Positions 5,948 through 6,555 of a DNA stretch of 6,555 nt are shown piece by piece (the stretch's first letter is position 1; every line of letters starts with the position of its first letter). The stretch is from Pseudomonadota bacterium (GTDB taxonomy: Bacteria > Pseudomonadota > Gammaproteobacteria > Burkholderiales > Burkholderiaceae_B): positions 1-6,555 of the forward strand of contig JAEZGR010000101.1 of assembly GCA_023437255.1 (NCBI GenBank), written 5' to 3'. Both the position numbers and the translations under genes were made by a program. The notes below the pieces were generated by a model. That model was given only the letters and a program-made list of their open reading frames with translations. It made no database searches and was not told where the DNA came from.

Positions 5948-6555
5948 TCTGCAGGAATTCGATGACTTCGGCGTTGAAGCGCCGGGCATTCGCCAGATTC
6001 ATGCCGTGGGCCGCCTTGGGAATCACGACCTGACGGGCCTGCGGCAGCGCCTGCATCAATGCCGCAATGCGCTCGCCATATCGGGGCGGGCTGAATTCCC
6101 CTCCTATTAGCAGCACCGGGCACTGCAGCGCTTGCGCCAACGTACCGCGGTCGATGCTGCGATCAAAATCAGCCAATTGCGGCAGCAGGGTCCACGCATT
6201 GGCGCGCACCATTTCCTTGAACCACGTCACCGTCTGGCGCCAGGTACCCGGGCCGTTCACGGTATCGACAAATTCGCCCAGCACTTCATCCAGCGGTGCA
6301 TCGCCCAGCCGGCGGGCGATGGCGGCATGGACGCCGGGTGTTTGGTGTTCGTCGCTGAACGGAAAGCCGGGGTCGGCCAGCACCAGCCTGGCAACGCGCT
6401 CCGGTCGTTTCAGAGCGGCCTCAAGCGCAATCTGCGCACCGCGAGAGTGCCCCAACAGGTGCACCGGGCGATCGGGTGACAGCAGATCACAGAGGGCCAG
6501 CAGTGATTGAACATGCTGTTCGACGCTGAAAGGAGTCTGGTTGGTGGAGTAGGCG
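5943..6555 (-). CDS. Alpha/beta hydrolase, C-terminal part (5' end outside window)
   Basis: The frame is open from the right edge to the TGA at 5943, giving 203 residues with the true start beyond the window; the GTG at 6464 is inside the domain and is not the start. The nucleophile elbow GHSRG has its Ser at visible residue 37, preceded by the strand VHLLG. The catalytic His is in AAHGMNLAN (His183). The acid is probably in VLLIGGEFSPP (147-156), where Glu153 sits at the usual Asp position after the strand; this should be treated as a proposal. Between elbow and acid lies a helical cap region (about 65-140) with several Trp and Phe residues. This is the C-terminal two thirds or more of a typical 260-290-aa serine hydrolase of the alpha/beta fold. 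Substrate is unknown: esterases, lactonases and C-C hydrolases share this layout. It is probably cytoplasmic, but the N-terminus is not visible. It is transcribed against the transporter operon, 40 bp away. Confidence 0.88.
   Translation of the reverse strand, partial: AYSTNQTPFSVEQHVQSLLALCDLLSPDRPVHLLGHSRGAQIALEAALKRPERVARLVLADPGFPFSDEHQTPGVHAAIARRLGDAPLDEVLGEFVDTVNGPGTWRQTVTWFKEMVRANAWTLLPQLADFDRSIDRGTLAQALQCPVLLIGGEFSPPRYGERIAALMQALPQARQVVIPKAAHGMNLANARRFNAEVIEFLQT

Noticed and set aside
5108..5989. A 293-codon minus-strand open frame opposite the binding-protein gene.
   Set aside because: It would overlap both the binding protein and the hydrolase end, is His/Val/Arg-rich and shows no domain. 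The sense frame is convincing throughout.
1..6555. CRISPR arrays, tRNA or rRNA genes, insertion sequences, phage or toxin-antitoxin modules, defence systems.
   Set aside because: I saw no direct repeat arrays, RNA cloverleafs, transposase or integrase motifs, or terminal inverted repeats. The content is a standard transporter operon with ordinary neighbours.

Overview
This window looks like ordinary chromosome from a GC-rich Gram-negative bacterium. It is most likely a betaproteobacterium of the Burkholderiales, possibly Alcaligenaceae. That placement is inferred from G/C-ending codon use, an AsmA-type envelope protein, a periplasmic BMP-type binding protein with a plain Sec signal peptide, and the general style of the proteins. 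No marker gene fixes the genus. Almost every base is coding, no gene-free stretch exceeds about 75 bases, and there is no sign of mobile DNA.

Layout. At the left edge (1-451, + strand) lies the C-terminal end of an AsmA-family protein. It converges on an MgtC/SapB-family inner-membrane protein (1040-471, - strand), and their stop codons are 19 bases apart. A short divergent promoter region (about 1041-1111) separates MgtC from a tightly packed + strand run of five genes. These encode a 63-aa YqaE/Pmp3-like membrane protein (1112-1303), a double-domain ABC ATPase (1305-2843), two BPD_transp_2-type permeases (2830-3891 and 3891-4808) and a BMP/PnrA-family periplasmic binding protein (4820-5902). 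A strong hairpin at 5905-5947 closes the operon. Beyond it, on the - strand, an alpha/beta hydrolase runs off the right edge (6555-5943).

How the genes work together. The last four genes of the operon form one complete importer. The binding protein captures ligand in the periplasm, the two unlike permeases form the membrane channel, and the single ATPase polypeptide supplies both nucleotide-binding domains. The family (YufOPQ/NupABC-like, with BMP/PnrA receptors) imports nucleosides or purine bases, so that is the best substrate guess; the exact ligand cannot be read from sequence. Junctions are overlapping or nearly so: ATPase/permease 1 overlap by 14 nt, permease 1/permease 2 share ATGA, and the Shine-Dalgarno of the binding-protein gene lies on the stop codon of permease 2. 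This points to one mRNA with coupled translation. The small YqaE-like gene ends 1 nt before the ATPase start and is probably the first cistron.

I found no clearly novel system. The points most worth a second look are a perfect 16-nt GC palindrome followed by a T-rich run inside the ATPase gene (terminator-like), the linkage of a Pmp3-like mini-protein to the transporter, the symmetric operon-end hairpin that contains the convergent hydrolase's stop codon but lacks a clear U-tract, and the unusual Gly-rich tail of the AsmA fragment.
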